Numbered from the stretch's first letter, positions 1-12,900 are shown. The stretch is 64,000 bases of DNA from Acephala macrosclerotiorum (GCA_014904845.1 MU119202.1:62001-126000); one strand, 5' to 3'. Numbers and translations are program-made. Notes: generated by a model not told the origin, from the sequence alone.

Positions 1-568
1 CCGTCCCGACGAGCAGCAGCCATAGCAGCGTTGAGCTTGTGTGCCAATTGCAGAGTCAAAGGGAACAACTCCGGGGTCTCATCGGTAGCATATCCGAACA
101 TAATACCTTGATCACCAGCTCCTAACTGCTCAAGGGCTTTCTCGTAGTGTAGACCTTGAGCGATATCGGGCGATTGCTCCTCGATGGCAACCAAGATGTT
201 GCAAGTCTTGTAGTCGAAACCCTTCTTCGAGTCATCGTATCCGATATCTTTGATGGCATTTCGAATGACCTTTTGGTAGTCGAGGTGGTGTTTGGTGGTG
301 ATTTCACCGAAGACCATAATCATTCCGGTCTTGGTGGCAGTCTCGCAAGCAACCTTGGAGAGCGGGTCCACTGCTAAGCAGGCATCGAGAATAGCATCGG
401 AGACTTGATCAGCGATCTTGTCGGGGTGTCCTTCTCCTACAGACTCGGACTGGTATTTCTCATCAGTTTTGACTCACATCAGTACTGGAGGTTGGGACTT
501 ACGGTGAACAGGAAGGTGCCTTGGTTGTGATGGGGCTTGACACCATTGGTACCGTTGGTTTGGGCCAT
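1..568 (-). CDS. S-adenosylmethionine synthetase, 5' part (cut by window edge)
   Basis: Methionine adenosyltransferase, the cytosolic enzyme that makes S-adenosylmethionine from methionine and ATP. Two exons are visible on the minus strand: 503-568, beginning with ATG at 568 and coding [10 protein letters not shown], and 449 down to 1. They join across a short intron with a GTAAGT donor to read [20 protein letters not shown], the hallmark N-terminal block of the family. Further conserved blocks are [24 protein letters not shown] and [18 protein letters not shown], the last being a substrate-binding motif. About 170 residues are present of a family length near 390; the rest lies off the left edge. 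It is divergent from the GPN3-type gene, sharing about 500 bp of upstream DNA. The identification is firm. The gene is incomplete only because the window ends. Confidence 0.95.
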
Positions 569-1063
569 TGTTACGATCTGAGGAGGTGGAGGAGGATATT
601 ATGCAACGATGAGAGATGAGATGGAAGAAAATGAAGAAAAAAGGACACAGGAACAGAGATGCTTTAGAAAGAAAGAAGAGAGAAATCAGGTTGAGACTTT
701 AAAATTGGCGGGGGTTTGTTTCGGTGCCGCACCGCAAAATTGTATCTTAGCCTAACCCGAAGCACGCCATCGACCACTCACCGCTCAGAATTGTTGCGAG
801 CGCCCACTCTAACGACGTCTAACCAACGGCACGTCAACAACTCCGGTAGAGAGAATTCTACCGCCAGCTGCATGTCAGAGCCACACGTGGGACAGTGATC
901 ACGAGCCTTCAGCCTTGAGGCCTTGTTCCTGCAGCCTTCCGAAATTCTCGAAGCAAAGGAAAGGCTGTGCAGCTGAAACTACCCCGCGATTAATAACCCT
1001 CCATCAACACAGCATTACCGAATCCTGGAAGACTTTTTGTTCTTCCAACAAGCTTCGCACAAT
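569..1063. promoter_or_regulatory. Shared divergent upstream region of SAM synthetase and GPN3 genes
   Basis: This stretch separates two divergent starts (568 minus, 1064 plus). It contains purine-rich tracts (about 590-700) next to the SAM synthetase start. No coding region is supported in it. The short open frame at 716-898 has no recognisable product and looks like chance. Confidence 0.6.
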
Positions 1064-1994
1064 ATGAGCAAATTCGGGTGTCTAGTAATGGGTCCAGCAG
1101 GAGCAGGCAAAGTAAGTCTTTGCATGCAACTCTATCTGTGCGAATATCAAAAGCTGACAACTTCAGACTACCTTCTGCTCAGCCCTTATCACGCATCTCC
1201 GAAACAACCGCCGCTCCTGCTTCTACGTGAACCTCGATCCTGCTGCCGAAGAGTTTGTCCACGAGCCTGATCTCGATATCAAAGACCTTATATCCCTCGA
1301 AGATGTGATGGAAGAGATGGGCTTAGGCCCCAATGGAGGCTTGATATATTGCTTCGAGTTCTTGCTGGAGAATTTGGACTTTATCTCTGAGGCGCTGGAT
1401 CCTTTGACGGAGGAGTATCTTATTATAATTGATATGCCGGGTCAGATTGAGCTCTATACACATATTCCGATATTACCTGCGCTGGTAAAGCATCTAACGA
1501 GGACGGGGTCATTGGATATCAATCTTTGCGCAGCATATCTACTGGAAGCTACATTCGTCGTTGACAGAGCGAAGTTCTTTGCTGGAACATTGAGTGCTAT
1601 GAGCGCTATGATCATGCTCGAGGTTCCGCATATCAACATATTATCGAAAATGGATTTGGTCAAAGGGCAGATTGGGAAGAGAGAGTTGAAGCGATTCTTG
1701 GATCCTGATACCACCCTCTTGGACGACGATCCTACAGAAGCTGAGGACGATGGCAGCGGAGCTACATCAGATGCAGGAACTTTGATGAAGGGTACCAGTT
1801 TCAAGAGATTGAACAAGGCTGTTGCTGGCTTGATTGATAGCTTCAGTATGGTGTCTTATCTTCGACTGGATGTTCAGGACGAAGATAGCGTTGGTGCCAT
1901 ATTGAGCTATATCGATGATGCTATCCAGTTCCATGAAGCACAAGAACCTAAAGAGCCCAATGACGAGGTAGAGATGGAATATGGCGACGAATGA
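1064..1994 (+). CDS. GPN3: GPN-loop GTPase, GPN3 type
   Basis: A small GTPase of the GPN-loop family, known to help assemble and import RNA polymerase II in the cytoplasm. Two exons, 1064-1111 and 1167-1994, give 291 residues. The intron (GTAAGT to TTCAG) interrupts the P-loop, and joining restores GPAGAGKTTFCSAL at about residues 10-22. The diagnostic GPN tripeptide lies in GLGPNGGLIYC (about 68-78). The G3 motif IDMPGQIELYTH and the G4-like NILSKMDLVKGQ follow. Length and the block SAMIMLEVPHINILSKMD fit GPN3 better than GPN1 or GPN2, which have longer tails. The ATG at 1064 is chosen because the P-loop must lie within the first 20 residues. The C-terminus is acidic, as in relatives. It converges with the Apq12-like gene. 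Confidence 0.93.
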
Positions 1995-2476
1995 TCCTGA
2001 CGAAGACACACATTATATGGAGCTAGGGGGAAAAGGATGCCGCCATGACTTTGACGAACGGGAAGAGTTTTTGCATCTGGGGAGTTGGGAAAAGGGTAGA
2101 GCAAGGTCAGCATAGCGTAGGCGTTCTTCTATTATGATACCACGAGGATCTATAAAACCAATGCCGCCCCAATGTCCCAAGTCCTGTGAATCCCTTTCAG
2201 CCCTTGTAAGCGCTTTTTCCATAATGCCCTCCCCACCGTATACCAAGGAACCAACAACGCCTTGAACCCAAATGTAATGCCCAAACTAAGCCTCCCAATA
2301 CCATCCCTCTGTTGTATTACCAAAGCCTGCCGCCGAACGTAATGTCCCCACGCTCCCGAGGACACACTCTCAAGCCATCCATATAAGAACCCACACCGCA
2401 TCATACTCCATCACCGCCACGCCCCCCTCGCATTCCCACCACCAAAACCCTTCCCCCCTTCCCCTGACGTTTGCCT
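1995..2476. other. Convergent 3' intergenic region
   Basis: This lies between the stop of the GPN3 gene and the stop of the minus-strand Apq12-like gene. It should hold both 3' UTRs. No gene, RNA or repeat is recognisable; C-rich tracts near 2,400-2,470 continue into the neighbouring coding region. Confidence 0.5.
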
Positions 2477-2958
2477 CTACTGCTGAACCTTCGAATACCC
2501 CTCCCACCTCTCATACTCCCTCCACCAAACCCCATTCAACTCCCCACCCCACCTCATCAAATCCTCCACCGTCCTCCCCACTCCCCTCTGCGCAACCACA
2601 CTAACCGCCACTCCCACCATTCCCCAAAATACCAACCTCATCACCAGCCGGAACCAAAACATCATTACCCTTTTCATCCATGCTAGTATTTGTAATGAGA
2701 TGAGCAGGAATAAAAGGAGGATACCGACTGAGATGAGGGCGGGGGAGTCTTGGGCGAGGATGGCGAGACGGTTGAGGTAGGGGAGGATGAGGGGGGAGAG
2801 TTGGGTCCGGAGGGAGGTGAGGGTTGAGGTTATGGGGCGGGTGTAGGGTTCTGAGGTGTCGTAGAGGTGCAAGAGTTGGAGGGCATAGTCTGAGAACAAA
2901 TGTTAGATTGAGAAAATCTTAGCGAGGGGGAGGGGCAGGTACCTTGGAGTATGTCCAT
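2477..2958 (-). CDS. Apq12-like nuclear envelope / pore biogenesis protein
   Basis: A predicted small membrane protein of the Apq12 family, which acts at the endoplasmic reticulum and nuclear envelope in pore assembly and lipid homeostasis. Exon 1 (2943-2958) codes only MDILQ; exon 2 (2477-2889) supplies the rest, giving 142 residues. Joining reads MDILQDYALQLLHLYDTSEP. A strong hydrophobic segment, PALISVGILLLFLLISLQIL (about residues 57-76), is followed by a second, weaker one around LVMRLVFWGMVGVAVSVVAQ. The C-terminal half is Trp/Gly-rich (DLMRWGGELNGVWWREYERW), a feature of fungal Apq12 proteins. The tiny first exon is supported by a GTACCT donor and a TTCTCAG acceptor. The assignment rests on topology and the C-terminal pattern, so it is less certain than the neighbouring enzymes. 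Confidence 0.75.
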
Positions 2959-3692
2959 GATGGCGGTTGAAGGGAGTGAGGTATGTGATTACGATAATGA
3001 CGCGCCGGTGCTCGCAGGAGCTGTAATGCGGGGGTTGAGAAAGTGAACTCTGGTGTATGCCAATTCTGCCACGTAGCGACTTAGGCGACTCGGTCTGCAG
3101 AGCTTTCGAGCGCGTTGTGAGCTTTGAGTGCTGATGATGTTGACATGGGGAGCTTCTCCACAATCTGGTGGACGCGGTGGACTTGGCCCAAGTTAGTTTT
3201 AGCGCCATTCTCACGTGCGATCAAATTCCAGCATCTTGCATATCAAATCACTTCACGGAATAGCTTCGAGGTCACAGAATGTATCGATTTCTCTCTATGT
3301 ACAGAATAAGCAGGTCGAGCTTCTCAATGCTCAACCTTCCAAGTCTTTTTAGACTTGCCGAGAAAGTTACAACCTATACAGTCCTTTGGTATGTAGACTG
3401 ATGCAATGCAAATGAGAAAAAAAGTGTGGGAATACAGAACGCTGGCCCTTCCAGCAATTCTTAAATTCTATGACTGAGGCCGCCTCCCAATGCAAAAATA
3501 AACGCCATTGTTTATGGTATGAGGAATGCTTCTCAATAACAGAGCCACATATGCTGTGATGTCTCTATGAAATGCTCCAAACGCCCCGACCCAATACTTT
3601 CGTCTGGTAAGCGGAAGAGAATCTGATGCAGAATGTCATATCTGGGGCTTCGTTGATCGTAAATAAAGGACACCTGAAGTACAATCAAGGAC
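2959..3692. other. Intergenic region between Apq12-like start and sirtuin stop
   Basis: Both neighbours are on the minus strand, so this should hold the upstream region of the Apq12-like gene and the 3' UTR of the sirtuin gene. Short open frames here lack any recognisable motif. No RNA gene or repeat is seen. Confidence 0.45.
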
Positions 3693-5495
3693 CTATGAGA
3701 GCAGATGTGCCATTCCTGAAGGTACTGACTTTGGTGACACCGTTGCTTGTCGATACACTGGAACTTCAACGACTGGTTTTGGAGTCTCAGGCGCCTTCAA
3801 TGATGACCAGACTGTGTTGTTTGTAAGTTCGGAGGAGGCATGTAGGATTGGCGAAGCTGACTTCAATGGTTTTGAAGAGAATAGGTCCGGAATTCCAGGA
3901 AACGAGTAGCTGTCAACCTTTGCAGGCTTGCTCTCCATGGCTTTTGAGGTCTTGGAGGCGGCAAAGGTATTCGTGATCGCGTTCGCCTGCTTGGTTGGCT
4001 TCGAAGGCAACGGCTTCCTGCCACGCTTCTTCTTCACATCCACCGCCTTTGCCGAAGCAGATTGACTAGCCAGGCCCGGGACAAAGTTGAGCGAAGCTTG
4101 CTTCAGCTTGATATGACCTTGCAATGCCGGGCTTTGTTGTCGCGGGCTGTCCGTTGGGGTGGGCATTGCTGGTGGGTGGAAAATGGCGGTCGGATCCGTC
4201 TTGACCACAACTTCAGGACGGCTACCCTTTCTCTGGAGCTCTTCATCTTTCATGACTTCATATGGACCCAAATCCTTCTCATCCCACTTTGGAAGACCGA
4301 CCAAGTGAGCGACCTGATCACATTCGCCTCGGACAACCATATCCCAACAATCTTTGAATTCTGGCCCCACGGGTTCAGAGTCGTAGTTAATCCAAGCCGT
4401 AAAGCCGCCTCGCTTGCCTCGAGCAACAGAGCACATCTCCTTTGCTAGACGTCGGATGCCAGGTACTTTGAGACTTGTTCCTACAACAATGACCGCATCA
4501 GGCCTAGTCTTCAAGTCGGCATGGCTCACGGCTCCAATAGCTTCCTCGTCTGGGTTGAACTCATTGTACAACACCATTCGCGGTCGCAAGCGTCCAATTC
4601 CATGACTTCGTAAACCACCAGCTTGTCTAACCGCGTCTATCGTCTCACACTCTTGGCAGAGGGGCGCCTCTGGGCCCTCAAATAGAGCACCATTGAAATC
4701 CGAGAGATGACCACACTTAGAGCACATCATCTTCTCAAGCCCACCGTGCAACTGAATAGTCTTTGGCCAAGGTCCTTTTGGATTGAGAGGGACGTTGGTT
4801 GAAAGTGGTTGTAAGGAAGTATCAATGCCATCGACATTTTGAGTGTACAATCGCAACAGACGCCCTTCTTCCGCAAGGGTCGCAAGCATATGGTGGAACG
4901 GTGTAGGTTTCGCATTTTGCGTCATATGGGATAGTTCTCGAACCATGGCATGGAATGATGTTGTAGAGGAATCATTTCGGTACACGGACGCGTCAAATAA
5001 GTGCTTTCCGGAAGCCTTCAAGTTGTGCTGAGTGCGCAGTGTCGTGAACAGGCCCTTCGAAGAACGGAAGTCAGGTACTATTGAGGAAATTAGTAAAGCT
5101 TGTTCTGGAAGAACGAATAAATACGTACTGCCTGCTGATACAGAGATTCCAGCTCCAGCAATGACCACAATCTTGCGCTTTGTGCGTAGAACCTCCATCA
5201 AGCGTGTGAGTTTCGCGTCTTGAGTCTTATGGTGCTCTTCATCGTCGCTCTCAATAAGTCTTTGCAAATCGAGGTATTCGGTCTTCAATTCTCGTGCCTT
5301 CATGGTCTTTTGTCTCTTCGCTGGGGGTGGTCCATCGCGATCCGGAACATCTTCTTGCGCGTCGCCCGAACTGGAGGGGACTTCTCTTTCAGAAGCATTG
5401 CTGGATGGAGGTGATGGATAGTCTCCTGGAGGTGTTGGAGACCTCGATGCGACGGAGGAGAGGGGAGACGAGAGGGGCGAACTGCTTGGTGTCAT
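3693..5495 (-). CDS. Sir2-family NAD-dependent deacetylase, Hst3/Hst4 type
   Basis: A class I sirtuin resembling fungal Hst3/Hst4, nuclear enzymes that remove acetyl from histone H3 lysine 56 after replication. Exons are 5129-5495 and 3693-5077. The 51-bp intron keeps the frame open, but splicing it restores the catalytic start: GAGISVSAG (about residues 114-122) followed directly by IPDFRSSKGLF. Further motifs are YTQNVDGIDT, the catalytic-histidine block TIQLHGG, a zinc site CSKCGH...CQEC, and VVGTSLKVPG. The first 100 residues are Ser/Pro-rich with a basic patch PPPAKRQKTMK, a likely nuclear signal. The C-terminal 180 residues are low-complexity with KKKRGRKPLPSKP, an AT-hook-like motif. 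The start at 5495 is the first ATG of the frame. It is divergent from Med16. Family certain; Hst3 versus Hst4 not resolved. Confidence 0.93.
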   Translation of the reverse strand: MTPSSSPLSSPLSSVASRSPTPPGDYPSPPSSNASEREVPSSSGDAQEDVPDRDGPPPAKRQKTMKARELKTEYLDLQRLIESDDEEHHKTQDAKLTRLMEVLRTKRKIVVIAGAGISVSAGSTYLFVLPEQALLISSIVPDFRSSKGLFTTLRTQHNLKASGKHLFDASVYRNDSSTTSFHAMVRELSHMTQNAKPTPFHHMLATLAEEGRLLRLYTQNVDGIDTSLQPLSTNVPLNPKGPWPKTIQLHGGLEKMMCSKCGHLSDFNGALFEGPEAPLCQECETIDAVRQAGGLRSHGIGRLRPRMVLYNEFNPDEEAIGAVSHADLKTRPDAVIVVGTSLKVPGIRRLAKEMCSVARGKRGGFTAWINYDSEPVGPEFKDCWDMVVRGECDQVAHLVGLPKWDEKDLGPYEVMKDEELQRKGSRPEVVVKTDPTAIFHPPAMPTPTDSPRQQSPALQGHIKLKQASLNFVPGLASQSASAKAVDVKKKRGRKPLPSKPTKQANAITNTFAASKTSKAMESKPAKVDSYSFPGIPDLFSSKPLKSASPILHASSELTNNTVWSSLKAPETPKPVVEVPVYRQATVSPKSVPSGMAHLLS

Positions 5496-6413
5496 GGCTG
5501 CAGCCGCCGGCGGTCGAGGAACTTTGGCGTGAAAGGTGGAGGGGATCGTGTTGGAAATGTAAAATCGCGACTCCTCAGATCATGGCGCTTTCCTTGGTGG
5601 CTTGGTCGAGTCACAATTCGTGAAGAAGAGGTGGTTGGTAAGGGAGTGCGTTGTTCGAGGAGTTGTTAGGTTGCGGCTTCCTGCAGAATGAGATCGCCAA
5701 GGAAAAGCGCTAAGACTCCGGACTGACCTGCTTCATCGGCACAATAATAAGGGTGGAAGGAGGCCGCAGTGGGAATATGAAAAGTGAGTCCGTTGTAATG
5801 ACAATGCTAACATGGGAAATCATCCTACCGGCTTTTAAAACCTATTTCATTGACCAACAAGGCCAATTGAATCTCCTTGTCCGGTGGCGATTCAGTGATT
5901 CACAGACGCTGGGTTTGAGGCTACAAGCACAGGAAATAAAAGCCTATTCCCGTTCAGCAAAGTCAAGTGGGTGCTGCAAGACACACACCACAACTTTCTC
6001 ATTCTCCAAATTTTCTAAGCCAGTATTCTAGATCTGTCCATATTTACAAAGCTCAAAGCGTAATAAAATAAACTTCATTGGCGGTCTTGTTTACCTTTGT
6101 CGATCGCAGGGGAATCTCGAATTCTTGACCGTGGTTCACTTGGTGACGAGTCAAGCTAAGATAAATATGGTTAGGCTTCCCGCTCATCCCTGTCGTCATT
6201 ATCATTGGGTGACCTCAGACGTACAATGACCCGTCTGCCACCTTCAAGTCAGAAAAGCTGTGTCGCACCCCCAACCAGACAATCATGGTGCATACCTAGG
6301 ACTCGTGTTGAATCTCAATACATACAGTAGGGGCCTGGTGTCGATACCACAAGCTCGCTTCATCTCGCTAGGGAAAGGGGGTCGCAAAATCAGGCTGGCG
6401 GAGGGTGCGAAAG
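5496..6413. promoter_or_regulatory. Shared divergent upstream region of sirtuin and Med16 genes
   Basis: About 920 bp lie between two divergent start codons. The open frame at 5753-6031 has no recognisable motif and is treated as chance. No TATA-like or other site could be assigned with confidence. Confidence 0.5.
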
Positions 6414-9400
6414 ATGCCGTTGATGATGGATGACATGGACGATCGTATGTAAACCAGAGTTAAACCCATTCTTATCTTTGAATATCTCATGATTTCTATT
6501 GAGACATTCTCCAGAAACCTCCTTTAAAGAGCAATCGCTAACTTCCCTTTCTCTAGTCTTCGGTGATGGAGGTGGACTGTCTCTACACCCGTCTAGGCCC
6601 CCTTCAAAGGAGCTGTATCAACGATTAGATGAACTAAGGGGGACAAATTGTTGTCAGGGTATTGCATGGTCCAAATGGGGAAGTATAGCATCTATCACTG
6701 CCAACGGCACAGCACTCGAACTGCGGAACCTCCGCTGTGATCCAGAAAATGGTGCCTGGGCACTCAGTGAGCCTACAGTTACGCCAAGCTTCTCGACTGC
6801 AATGGAAGGTGGCCCTTTGAAACATCTTTCATGGAGCCCCACTGGTAGCGATCTGGCAGCAATTGATGCTGCTGGACGTGTCACTATCCTTTCTGTCTTT
6901 TCATCATTGAACAAGCCCGTTCTAAGTCGAATAGGACAAGGTGATCCATCAGATGACCGTACGTTTTATTTCCATATCAATATGTTATTTCTTTCCATGA
7001 AAACGCCGGTGCTGGGAGCCAAGATAATCCGCTTGCATACACTTCCAGCGCAGCTTTGAATTCTGGAGCCTTCTCTCCCACTTTTTAATTTTTACGGTGC
7101 TAATTGCTTTCAGTCCACGCAGTTGTGGGGTCTTACTGGTTGAACCTGGCAAGCTTTCCTCCAAATAGGCCTGTAAGTCTCAAAGTCCCATTGTTCTTCT
7201 TACTGCTGATCCTGTATAGACTATCTTGAATGGCCCAGCTGTCAAGAACAACGCCAAAGACGAGCCTGAGTACCGTTACGAAGCATCCCAAGCTCCCACT
7301 CTGGGACCGTGCCATCCAAATCACAATAAGTCGGCTTTCATTTTCCTTACCACCAATGGTGTCTTGAGACTTCTATTTCCTCAACCCAACAATAAATGGT
7401 ACGAGGTTCATAATGAGCTAGAAAGCATTGTTTCTTCAGATGATCTTATTACTCATGCTTCAATCTGTCCTGATAAGAGTAAGCTACAAATTCTACGCTG
7501 AGTGATGGATGCTTACAATGTTTCTAGCTGGAACTCTACTTATCGCGTTTGCTACGACATCAAAACAATTATACACTGTTCGTGCTTTGATTGATTGGAA
7601 CCAACCCAAGGTGGACAAAGCGAATCCTGCAGTATTACCAGTCCAACCCCACATCAAAACCAAGCATATGGCGGTAACCAGCTGGCTTTACGATGGCCCT
7701 GGTACACCACTGAATGTCCCGCAAATGGAGTCTTCCATGACTCAATTGTCACGCTTGGAGTTCTTGCCTCCATGTGGTGATGCTAGCGGTAAACTAGCTC
7801 CTCCAACTATCGTGACTTTCCGTTCACATCTACCAATTTCACCCTCGCACTATAACCAAGAAGTGTATACAACTATAGATAGGTGGGAGGTGCGAGATAA
7901 ACCTCAAAGCATCCACCCAGCATTCGAGCAGCTGAGCTCGAGACGGAATAGTGTTGGGTCCCAGCCAGGAGTGAGTGTCGATGGGCTTTTTTCGCATATT
8001 TCTACTAACCTTCAGTAGTCTATTATGTTTTTGAGGAAGCGAGAAAGCTTCACGGTAAGCAAAATTGCAATTGGAATGGAGCCTATGAACCATGGCAGAG
8101 TTCTCTTCTTTGCCTATAGCGATGGATCTGTCGAGTATCGAGATCGTATGGACATGTCAGAAACATTCAATGATGGGAATCTGGAGCGTGTTTGGCATCT
8201 CGCCCAGATTGGTTTCACCTATGCTGAAGACGAGCCATGTGGGTTCTCTCTTTCGCAATTGGTGGTTATGACTGATTTTCGCAGGCTTACAGGTTGCGTT
8301 CTCCCCAAGTTCATGCTCTCTCGTTCAATTGAAGAACGACGGGAAGGTGTCATGGCAACGATTGGATTATCGTTTAGGTGATCTTGGTACAAGTATGGCT
8401 GATCGTACGTCTCCTTGTTCCCCAAAACGTCATATACTAATCATGTGAAGCTATGTATGGAGCCACAATTGCTGCGTTGTCTCTTTCTTGCTCAACAGCT
8501 GTTATGAGACAGCTGAATTACGACGACATCCTAGCGACGGCAAGGAAGCATGCAACGCCTCGTCAGTATATCACCACCTGCTTGTAGATGTGGACTAATC
8601 GAAGTAGAATTCATATACGATTTGCTCTCGGATATCGCCCGCATCTTCAAAGTTCAACCTGACTACTCCGAAGAAGCTCATCACGATATGCTGGTTCGAA
8701 ACACTACCATCCAGCTATGTTTGTGTATTCAACAGTCTCTCGGGTTCAAAGGAGACTTCAATCCTCGGACATTCTCAGGCAAATTCTCATGGCTGGTCCT
8801 CCAACTTCGCAACATTGTTGTGTGCGTAACAATGGCTGCAAACCTAAATCTCCCTGCTGCTCCTAATACCCCAGACAAGCTTTCGCCACTTGAAGATCCA
8901 GGTATGTGCGCCTGATATATGATTCAGTTCTATGGCTGACGCCTCCCCAGAAGTAATCAATTTGCTCACTGGATCGGTGCGCTGGATTCTTGACCTAATG
9001 GCTTGGCTCATCGACAACCTTACAAGTCTTCGAAGCACTGTACCCCCAACAGTCGACCTTACCGATGCCAGCAAACTATCTCTCCCTGATCTCCTAGCAC
9101 ATCTGCACTCTACTAATACTGTCGCCTTGCACATGCTGCTCTCTTCATCTGTCCGCGGCTTCTTGACCGCTATCTGCAGACGTCTTCAACATCTCGACTA
9201 TATCGCTCGTCGCGCCATAATGCACACCCCTCCCAATGCGTCAAGTAACTCTCAAAATCCTAGCCAAAGTCCTCACCCACACGGGAATCTATCCCCAGCT
9301 CTTCGACAAGCATACATGCAGATTGCCACCTTGACTACAAATACCATCGTTCGCGTCAAAACCATCGAGACTCTTCTCTCAAGTCTTAGCTCTCTGATCA

Positions 9401-9981
9401 AGACAGCTTACTCTAGCCCTCCACCTACCTCATCCTCTGCTCAACAATCTCTTGCAGGACCGACAAACGACAAACTTCGCAACAACCTCGAGATCAAGAT
9501 GCTCTTCGGTGGATCTTTCCCCGATGTCTTCAAGAGCGTGATCGTAGAACTATTCCGAAAGGAGGGCTTGCTTGCAGCAGTAGAAGAGGAGATTGACCCC
9601 ACTCAATTATTCTTCGCTGATTTCACCATGCTAGAAGTCGACGAGGACCCAACAACTGTGCGAAAGAGGAAGAATCTAGGAAAGACGATGGATTGTTTCC
9701 GAAAGACTTGGTTGACGAATCCACCCAAGCGTTCCTCTTCTTCTCATGATCTGCAGAGTGGTAATGGAGAAGGCGAGTTGACTGGGAGTCCAGAGGCTGG
9801 AGCGAATGGGAACTCCCAAGCTAGACATGGTGCGAGATGGAGGAGATGCGCCAGATGTGCAGCGGTTATGGAGGATTCAACCTTTTCGAGGCAGGCGCTT
9901 CAGTGGCTGATGATGCAGCAGAGACGATGCTTTTGTAGTGGGTATTGGGACACTCTTCCTCCTGGGCATACAGTTGCTTGA
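6414..9981 (+). CDS. MED16: Mediator complex subunit 16 (Sin4-type)
   Basis: The tail-module subunit of Mediator, which links activators to RNA polymerase II in the nucleus. Ten exons: 6414-6444, 6557-6958, 7114-7172, 7220-7478, 7528-7970, 8019-8238, 8285-8404, 8451-8561, 8608-8901 and 8951-9981. All junction phases agree and give 989 residues. The N-terminus reads MPLMMDDMDDLFGDGGG, an acidic start common in fungal Med16. A beta-propeller-like half follows (GIAWSKWGSIASI, LKHLSWSPTGSDLAAID, LQVAFSPSSCSLVQL). The C-terminus has a Cys-rich block, RWRRCARCAAVMED then QQRRCFCSGYW, typical of the family. The frame requires the small 31-nt first exon and the CTCTAG acceptor at 6555-6556. The identification is strong; individual splice sites of exons 8 and 9 (donor GTCAGT) are the least certain. 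Confidence 0.9.
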
Positions 9982-12900
9982 TCTTTTGGCTTGGATGCTA
10001 TTTGGAGGAAGCAGATTTGTACCCACCTTCCTGGATAGCAACGATGGTTTCCATTGAATTCCTTTTGGTTTTCGTTTATTTTTCTTGACAGTGGGGCTTT
10101 TGTAAGGTTGCATCGAGAGCGCTGGGTAGGCTGGTGGTTCCTCCCTATCTCATCAACTCGGCACACCTCCTTCCTCGCAACCACCTCGCGCCTTCCCATC
10201 TCTACCCTTCCTACCTAAAACAATACAACTCTCTTACTAACTTCCCTGCCCCCTCGTGCTACCTTATATTCTCGTCCTCTCCCTATGAAAAGAAGCTTTC
10301 TTCTGTCTCTTTTTTCTTCTTTTTTTTTCTTTTTACAGGGGAGGGCAAGAATACAAGGTGGTACGAGGGTAGTAAGAGAGTTCTGTTCTTTTGGGCACTA
10401 CTAGAACACCTTAATTCAAATTCAAGATACTGATTCTTGTGTTTGCTTGTGTTGCTAATGTGGCGTACTCGAAGGAATTTTCGTTGAGATGCACCAGGAT
10501 GTGTGGTCAGTACTGCAAACAGGGGTTTGCGACATTTACTTACTAGATTCTTCCACTTAACGTGTCGCAGTTCATTCGAAAATTACAAAATAGGTATTCT
10601 AGATTCTGATTAACACCCTAGATTTGTAATTTGATAATTAGGTCGGCGGGTGGATAATTCGTGTGTGGCTGTTGAGAGATGGGGATCGGAAACGGGCAGT
10701 CGCTAGACTCAGTGGTGGGTGGTGCTCTATTTTCAGGGCAATCATCGCTAGACCTTAGGCTATCACTCCCTGAAACATGGCGCTTCGATGCCTACAGTTG
10801 CAGCGGCATTTCAATCCCCAACAATTCTACCATCGATGCAGCGATTCGATGCCAACGAGATCCCTCCATTTCGACTTCTTGTTTCATGTCGTCACACCTA
10901 TCAGCAATCGAGCTTCAGCTTTAAATCAAATGATCTTCTCACTGAGAGATCACAAGTCAACTGAGTTTGGTTGCTGCCAAGTGTTCTTCCCACAATCCAT
11001 CAAGTCAGGGAACTCCAACTCGAATCACTCCTTCTGCTAAGGGGACCCATGCCTGAGAGACGCCTTCTAAGAGCGCATCGTATTCTCACATATAAAAAGA
11101 GGAGACTGCCATTTCGATCAGCACGGAAAAGACTTCCCGGTGTATCAGAAAAATATGAAATGATTTGAGTTCGTCGTCTCAAAGCAAGAGTTCACACACT
11201 TGACTCTCGTTCTGCCTTTGAAGCGCTCTATCCGACGGCTCGCTTTTGGCTTCCACAAGAATAACTAGTTGACAGCTTGTTGTTAGGATCGCTAGTGTTG
11301 TCATTTTGTTTCTGCGCGTCTTGAAACTGTTCGACAGGTTCCATGAATCCTTTACTCAGAGGAACAAGTAATGTCTCTTCAAAATGACATCGTTTGAAAT
11401 TCTCTCGTTTTATGTTCTGAGACAGAGGTCACTTTAGGATGCCTGCTTGTATGCTGATGTCCATCAGGATACCATCATTGTATCTCGTCTTCCAGGTTAG
11501 GACGTGCCTTTTATACTAGCAGTAGGCAGAGAGAGTAAGGTTAAGCATTTCAATAGAATGTTAGTTACTGAGGGAACTCACTCAAATGAGGAGAAGAAAC
11601 TGCTACTTTGACAAGAGACAGGAGAACAATGAAAAGATTGAGAAGTATAAAAGCCACCATGTCCGCGTCTCATCGGTCCAAACCCCAATTTCGCCGACCC
11701 TGATGGCAAGCTACCGACGACTATAGTATTGAAGACTTGCTTTCAGAGCAACATACGTTTCCTCTAGGGATCGAATCCACGCTCAAGATGTGTTTGGCTG
11801 TGCGATGAGCAGTCCGGGAATTCTGAAAGACAAGAAAAAGCAGAGGGAAATGACCACAACGCTTAACATGACAACGAAATCAATACTTCCCTTTTCACCC
11901 GAAGGAGAACTTGTCAAGGCCACTTGAAGTATGGAACAGCTAATAAAACTTGCAGAATTTAAATCATAGACGTTCCGGCTCAATTATCCCCAGTCGCCCA
12001 AGCATCCGCAGCTCCGTACCATCGCGTAGACTTCGACTTGCCGTCGTTACTTTTCGTGGGGTATAGCAAAGAAACTTCCGATTCTGCTCAGGAAATCTCT
12101 TCACGACTTTGCTTTGAGACAGCACCTGTCTCAAGCAAATGTTCTGCTCCTTCTATATTCACTTCTTCTATTCTCTTTAAGCAATGTACCTTATAGCCTG
12201 GCCGAACCATGAAGTGTAAAACCTACCCTTCGCACACCAGGCAAATTCAAGACGAGAATGAATACCTTGTTAGAGCTTACCTCATCGGTGTCGTCGATAG
12301 CAAATTCCTAGGGCGTGGGCGAGTCTGAGACAGAAAGGGGAGCGAGAATCTTACCCGTGGTTTGAGGGAGACATTTGAGTTTCCTGATTTTGTCGTTGAT
12401 ACTACACTCTTCTCCACGAAGTTGATTGATAATAAGTGCGAAATGACAACAACTTCAATATTGACAGCAAGTTTGAGCTTTCGGTCAGAGAGCGGGAGAG
12501 AAAACGTCGTAGCTAGAAAGGAAGAAGCTTGTGCTGTAGCAAATGTGATGCTTGTTACCCGGCAGATCAGTTCGACTGACTGCAAGACATGGTTGATAGC
12601 AGATTATCGCGGCCGATTGGGGGTACACTACAACTCAAATCTACTTAAGTGCCGGGTTATGCTTTTATTCTAAGAAAGGTTTAAGAAAAGGTAGGAAACC
12701 TCTTCCACGAGTCTTAGTTTGGGGTACATTGCCAAAGTCTCCCAAACTAACTCTGTTCCGAGCTAGCACTTACTTCTTTCCCACCAAAGTTTGCTTTTAA
12801 AAGCATCCCCCTGTGTAGTTCCATGCCCCACATTGGTACTGAAATCCCTTGTCCCATATAATTGCATTTCCGAAGTCGAGAAATTTGACGACCTAAAATG